From an uncultured Oscillospiraceae bacterium (GTDB taxonomy: Bacteria > Bacillota > Clostridia > Oscillospirales > Ruminococcaceae): 12,857 bases of DNA. The notes beneath the pieces were generated by a model. That model was not told where the DNA came from. It worked only from the letters and a program-made list of their open reading frames with translations, and did not search any database. Position numbers and translations under genes: made by a program. This document shows, in pieces, positions 12,089-12,857 of the stretch. The stretch spans positions 13,627 to 26,483 of the forward strand of contig CAJTQM010000013.1 in the NCBI GenBank assembly GCA_910578255.1, written 5' to 3'. Numbering within the stretch: position 1 is the first letter of the stretch; every line of letters starts with the position of its first letter.

Positions 12089-12857
12089 TTGGAAAGACTC
12101 GTTGGAACCGTATCCCGGGGAATTCGCGCACCGATAATCCGGGAGGGGGACGATATTGCGAAAATTGTAGCTGAAAGCGTGCTGGCTGCCGCTAAAAACG
12201 ATGGATTTGCCATCGGCGACCGGGATGTGATCGCCGTTACGGAAGCGGTCGTGGCCCGCGCCCAGGGCAACTATGCCACCACCGAACAGATCGCGGCAGA
12301 CGTGCGGGCAAAATTTCCCGACAAAACGCTGGGCGTGATTTTCCCGATTCTCAGCCGGAATCGTTTTGCCATCTGCTTAAAGGGCATTGCCATGGGCGTA
12401 AAAAAGATGGTGCTGATGCTCAGCTATCCTTCGGACGAGGTAGGCAACCATCTGATTGATCTGGACCGCCTGGATGAAAAAGGGGTTAACCCTTGGAGCG
12501 ACGTGCTCACCGAGGAGGAATACCGCAAGCTGTTCGGCTATCAAAAGCATCTGTTTACCGGGGTGGACTACATCGAATATTACAAAGAGTTGATTACCTC
12601 CTGTGGCTGCGAGGTGCAGATTGTTTTGGCCAACGACTGCCACACCATCCTGCGGTACACACAAAACGTGCTTTGCTGCGATATCCACACCCGCGCCCGC
12701 AGCAAGCGGCTTTTGCAGGCGGCCGGCGCCCAAAAGGTCCTGTGTCTGGACGAAATTCTCAACCAGCCGGTACAGGGAAGCGGCTACAACGAGCGGTACG
12801 GCCTTTTGGGCAGCAATAAGGCGACGGAGGACCGGGTAAAGCTGTTCCCCCGGGACT
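12089..12857 (+). CDS. CofE-like protein, coenzyme F420-0:gamma-glutamyl ligase family (3' end outside window)
   Basis: An open frame of 256 codons that runs off the right edge. The start is TTG at 12089, eight bases after GGAGGG (12075-12080). An in-frame TAA at 12071 closes the frame just upstream, and no ATG lies near the conserved N-terminus (ERLVGTVSRGIRAPII). Recognisable stretches are GDRDVIAVTEAVVARAQGNYA (43-63, quoted in parts: GDRDVIAV, TEAVVARAQGN), FPILSRNRFAICLKGIA (85-101), YPSDEVGNHLID (113-124), GVDYIEYY (158-165) and GLLGSNKATEDRVKLFPR (238-255). These match the F420_ligase-fold proteins annotated in Clostridia, typically near 390 residues. True CofE adds glutamate to F420-0 using GTP; most Clostridia lack F420 synthesis, so the real substrate is probably different. 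The family call is from recall of conserved text. Confidence 0.82.
   Translation, partial: MERLVGTVSRGIRAPIIREGDDIAKIVAESVLAAAKNDGFAIGDRDVIAVTEAVVARAQGNYATTEQIAADVRAKFPDKTLGVIFPILSRNRFAICLKGIAMGVKKMVLMLSYPSDEVGNHLIDLDRLDEKGVNPWSDVLTEEEYRKLFGYQKHLFTGVDYIEYYKELITSCGCEVQIVLANDCHTILRYTQNVLCCDIHTRARSKRLLQAAGAQKVLCLDEILNQPVQGSGYNERYGLLGSNKATEDRVKLFPRD

Noticed and set aside
1..12857. CRISPR array, tRNA or rRNA genes, insertion sequences, attachment sites
   Set aside because: No regularly spaced repeats, cloverleaf-like sequence, rRNA core sequence, transposase or integrase was found on reading both strands.

Overview
The window looks like a chromosomal segment of a fairly GC-rich anaerobic Firmicute (Clostridia, probably an Oscillospirales/Ruminococcaceae-type gut bacterium). 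The basis is strong AGGAGG-type ribosome binding sites, sigma-A style TTGACA/TATAAT promoters, GTG and TTG starts, a split iron-sulfur serine dehydratase (sdaAB/sdaAA), a BlaI/M56 pair, a Clostridia-type CofE-like protein, and a YdjI/YdjG/YdjH cluster related to Bacillus subtilis. This placement is inferred from gene content; no rRNA or other marker is present.

Layout. Positions 1-659 hold the 3' end of an unrecognised gene that ends at a strong terminator. A 289-base gap follows, with a promoter lying inside a perfect inverted repeat and then a leader of stacked hairpins. From 949 to 4572 runs a tight four-gene plus-strand operon: an SPFH protein with three C-terminal zinc ribbons (YdjI-like), a two-zinc-ribbon membrane protein (YdjG-like), a TPM-domain protein (YdjH-like) and a short SdpI-family membrane protein. 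In B. subtilis the first three families are encoded with pspA and act in envelope stress; no pspA is visible here. A long hairpin separates this operon from a convergent esterase gene on the minus strand (4654-5379). That gene has a promoter divergent from the one driving a 60-residue membrane protein and a thioredoxin-fold redoxin (5580-6359).

A bidirectional terminator follows, and then a distinctly AT-rich minus-strand gene for a membrane-anchored protein (6424-7557) with an AT-rich leader; it looks like a recent arrival. Next is a minus-strand blaI-blaR1-type pair (7777-10279). Its M56 protease carries a roughly 400-residue extracytoplasmic domain that does not look like a penicillin-binding sensor, and its promoter is overlaid by one of two matching palindromic operators. 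Divergent from it is sdaAB-sdaAA (10448-11998), L-serine dehydratase. Finally, from 12089 and running off the right edge, is a CofE-like (F420-0:gamma-glutamyl ligase family) gene with its own promoter and a TTG start.

Themes. Three units concern the cell surface: the YdjIGH/SdpI operon, the M56/BlaI sensor, and the anchored AT-rich protein. The rest is central metabolism and redox. No CRISPR array, tRNA, rRNA, insertion sequence or phage gene was seen.
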